Below, piece after piece: positions 5,427 through 6,699 of a stretch of DNA of 6,699 nt. The notes under the pieces were generated by a model. That model was not told the DNA's origin and made no database searches. It was given only the letters and a program-made list of their open reading frames with translations. Position numbers and translations under genes: made by a program. Numbering within the stretch: position 1 is the stretch's first letter; the number at the start of each line of letters is the position of its first letter. This DNA comes from Burkholderiales bacterium (GTDB lineage Bacteria > Pseudomonadota > Gammaproteobacteria > Burkholderiales > CAIKXV01): assembly GCA_019751575.1 (NCBI GenBank), contig JAIENF010000352.1, positions 1-6,699 on the forward strand, given 5' to 3'.

Positions 5427-5463
5427 GGCCTGAGCCTGAAAGCAGTGCTTTCAGACTCAGGCC
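5427..5463 (+). terminator. strong hairpin between the two Bug genes (attenuator or terminator-like)
   Basis: Arms 5427-5443 and 5447-5463 pair over 17 positions with one mismatch (C5435 against A5455) and a three-base loop (agt). It begins eight bases after the first Bug stop. No T-run follows (tcgttgg), so it is not a textbook intrinsic terminator. It may act as an mRNA 3' stabiliser or attenuator that separates expression of the two receptors. Confidence 0.6.
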
Positions 5464-5517
5464 TCGTTGGAAAAGACTGCGGCTTGCCGAGGGCACCGCG
5501 ACCGCGAGGAACCTTCT

Positions 5518-6516
5518 ATGTCCCGTCCGCTCACCCGCCGTGCGGCAAGCCCGGTGCCTGCCGTGCGCGGCGCCGCGGCCGTGATCCTCATGCTGGCCGC
5601 CGGCACGCTCGCCGCCCAGCCGTGGCCGGCGCGCCCGCTGAGACTGATCGTTCCCCTGGCTGCGGGTGGCACCGGCGACACGCTCGCGCGCGATGTCGCG
5701 CAGGCGATGGAACCGTTGCTGGGCGTCCCGATCACGGTGGAGAACCGGGCGGGTGCCAACGGCATCCTGGGCATGGAGGTGGTGGCCAAGGCGCCGGCCG
5801 ACGGCTACACGCTGGTCATGGGAGGCGTGGGCCCCGTGGCCATCAATCCCTCCCTCTATCCGAAGCTGCCCTTCAACGTCGAGCGCGACTTCACCGCCAT
5901 CGTGCAGGTGGCCGACACCACTTCGGTGCTGGTCGTGCCGGCGGCGCTGCCGGTGAAGACGCTGAAGGACCTGATCGCGCTGGCGAAGAAGCGCCCCGGG
6001 GAACTCTTCTATTCCTCGTCCGGGTCGGGCTCGACGCCGCACCTGAACGCCGCACTGTTCGCCACGATGGCGGGCATCGATATCCGGCACGTGCCGTACA
6101 AGGGTTCGACGCCCGGGCGCACGGCGCTGCTCGGCGGCGAGGTGTCGCTGATGGTCGACGGCCTGCTGCCGTCGTTGCCGTTCATCGAGTCCGGCCGCTT
6201 CCGCGCGCTGGGCATCACCTCGGCGGCACGCTCGCCCGCCGCCCCGCAGGTCCCGACCATCGCCGAGACGTTGCCCGGGTACCAGGCCGACATCTGGTAC
6301 GGGCTGCTCGCGCCGGCGGGCACGCCGCGCGAGGTGGTCGACCGGATCAATGCAGCGGCCAACAAGGCGCTCGCAAGCTCAGAGCTTCGCGCGCGGCTCG
6401 CGAAGCTGGGTGCCACCGTTGCCGGTGGCCCGCCCGAGGCCTTCGCGAAGCACATCGCGCGCGAAATCCCGAAGTGGGCGAAGGTGGTCAAGGCCACCGG
6501 CGCGCGTATCGACTGA
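5518..6516 (+). CDS. Bug-family (TTT) periplasmic substrate-binding protein, second copy
   Basis: This 332-residue receptor is of the same TctC/Bug family as its neighbour. ATG at 5518 has GAGGA (5506-5510) seven bases upstream. The signal peptide has a basic start (SRPLTRR and later R18), a hydrophobic core at about 19-31 and a likely cut after residue 33 before QPWPARP. Family segments follow: RPLRLIVPLAAGGTGDTLAR (39-58), VENRAGANGILG (74-85), SSGSGSTPHLNAALF (167-181), HVPYKGSTPGRTALLGG (191-207), VPTIAETLPGY (245-255). Compared with the upstream copy, the framework motifs are kept but the residues around the ligand loops differ (AAGGTGD against APGGGND; SGSGSTPH against TGAGGTSH). They are therefore diverged paralogues, probably with different ligands, not a recent duplication. 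The 99-base gap with a strong hairpin leaves open whether they share one transcript. Membrane partners are not encoded here. Confidence 0.93.
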   Translation: MSRPLTRRAASPVPAVRGAAAVILMLAAGTLAAQPWPARPLRLIVPLAAGGTGDTLARDVAQAMEPLLGVPITVENRAGANGILGMEVVAKAPADGYTLVMGGVGPVAINPSLYPKLPFNVERDFTAIVQVADTTSVLVVPAALPVKTLKDLIALAKKRPGELFYSSSGSGSTPHLNAALFATMAGIDIRHVPYKGSTPGRTALLGGEVSLMVDGLLPSLPFIESGRFRALGITSAARSPAAPQVPTIAETLPGYQADIWYGLLAPAGTPREVVDRINAAANKALASSELRARLAKLGATVAGGPPEAFAKHIAREIPKWAKVVKATGARID

Positions 6517-6537
6517 ACCGGCGAATCATTCGCTGGT
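6517..6537 (+). terminator. hairpin directly after the second Bug stop
   Basis: Arms 6517-6525 and 6529-6537 pair over nine positions (one G-T) around the loop tca; the core gcgaat-c-attcgc is a perfect palindrome. It begins at the base after the TGA. No T-run follows, so it may be a 3' end protector or a weak or factor-assisted terminator. Confidence 0.4.
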
Positions 6538-6643
6538 ACTGCGTCTGGTGCCTTGCTGCCTCTGTCTTGCCTGGTGGCTCATTCGTGTGCTTTACCTTCG
6601 CGCTCATGGATCGCCTTTCCTTTGCGCCAATAGCCAGCCCCGA

Positions 6644-6655
6644 TGATTCGAATCA
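6644..6655. repeat. 12-bp perfect palindrome tgattcgaatca
   Basis: The 12 bases equal their own reverse complement. A second inverted element, tcacc (6653-6657) against ggtga (6668-6672), follows directly. The 183 bases after the second Bug gene otherwise show no supported gene. The palindrome could be an operator for a gene beginning beyond the window, which is inference. Confidence 0.4.
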
Positions 6656-6699
6656 CCGATGCTCGCAGGTGAATCGGGCCGTCGCCACGCGACCATCCA

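Noticed and set aside
3502..6090. Very long minus-strand open frame of 862 codons
   Set aside because: Only the last 236 codons (start 4212) match a known fold. The upstream part is the reverse frame of the GC-rich Bug genes, which often stays open by chance, and its translation is rich in Arg, Gly and His without motifs.
6488..6607. 39-codon minus-strand frame starting MSAKVKHTNE with an A/G-rich stretch before its ATG
   Set aside because: The purine stretch resembles a ribosome binding site, but the frame is short, overlaps the end of the second Bug gene in antisense, and shows no family motif.
1..6699. CRISPR array, tRNA or rRNA genes, transposase or integrase genes
   Set aside because: No regularly spaced repeats, no tRNA-like cloverleaf arms and no transposase or integrase motifs (such as DDE context or the tyrosine-recombinase R-H-R-Y pattern) were seen on either strand.

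Overview
The base composition is GC-rich, with G or C at most third codon positions. The right half carries two tandem receptors of the tripartite tricarboxylate transporter (TTT, 'Bug') family. That combination points to a betaproteobacterium, most likely Burkholderiales, where solitary Bug receptors are greatly expanded. This is an inference from family and style; no rRNA or other phylogenetic marker is present.

Left part (1 to about 3500) is a low-density, eroded accessory region. From left to right on the minus strand it holds a possible decayed coding remnant (105-303), a scrambled PIN-domain toxin-antitoxin locus in which the antitoxin N-terminus is fused in frame to a toxin lacking its catalytic start (304-789), a 73-bp inverted-repeat structure (814-886), and an unrecognised multi-span membrane protein (925-1497). 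On the plus strand there follow about 390 bp with no visible gene, the tail of an unrecognised (possibly Fic-like) protein (1890-2204), the frameshifted C-terminal scrap of a GMC oxidoreductase (about 2283-2464), and an intact vapBC-type pair (2516-3153) whose genes overlap by four bases. A further 350 bp of repeats and another coding-like scrap follow. Copies of one short repeat (core gcaggggcg...agtactattcgcg) occur at 814-886, 1567-1596 (degenerate) and 3473-3500.

Right part (3502-6516) is healthy, ordinary chromosomal coding sequence. A ModA-like solute-binding protein without a visible signal peptide is on the minus strand (3502-4212). It diverges, across a 186-bp intergenic region containing a 7-bp inverted repeat, from two plus-strand Bug receptors (4399-5418 and 5518-6516), which are separated by a strong 17-bp hairpin. 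No TctA/TctB membrane components or ABC permease genes are in the window, so these receptors must work with partners encoded elsewhere, or act in sensing. The last 183 bp have palindromes but no supported gene.

I found no convincing new multi-gene system. The most notable items are the antitoxin::toxin deletion fusion, the interspersed palindromic repeat family, and the possibly leaderless vapBC promoter.
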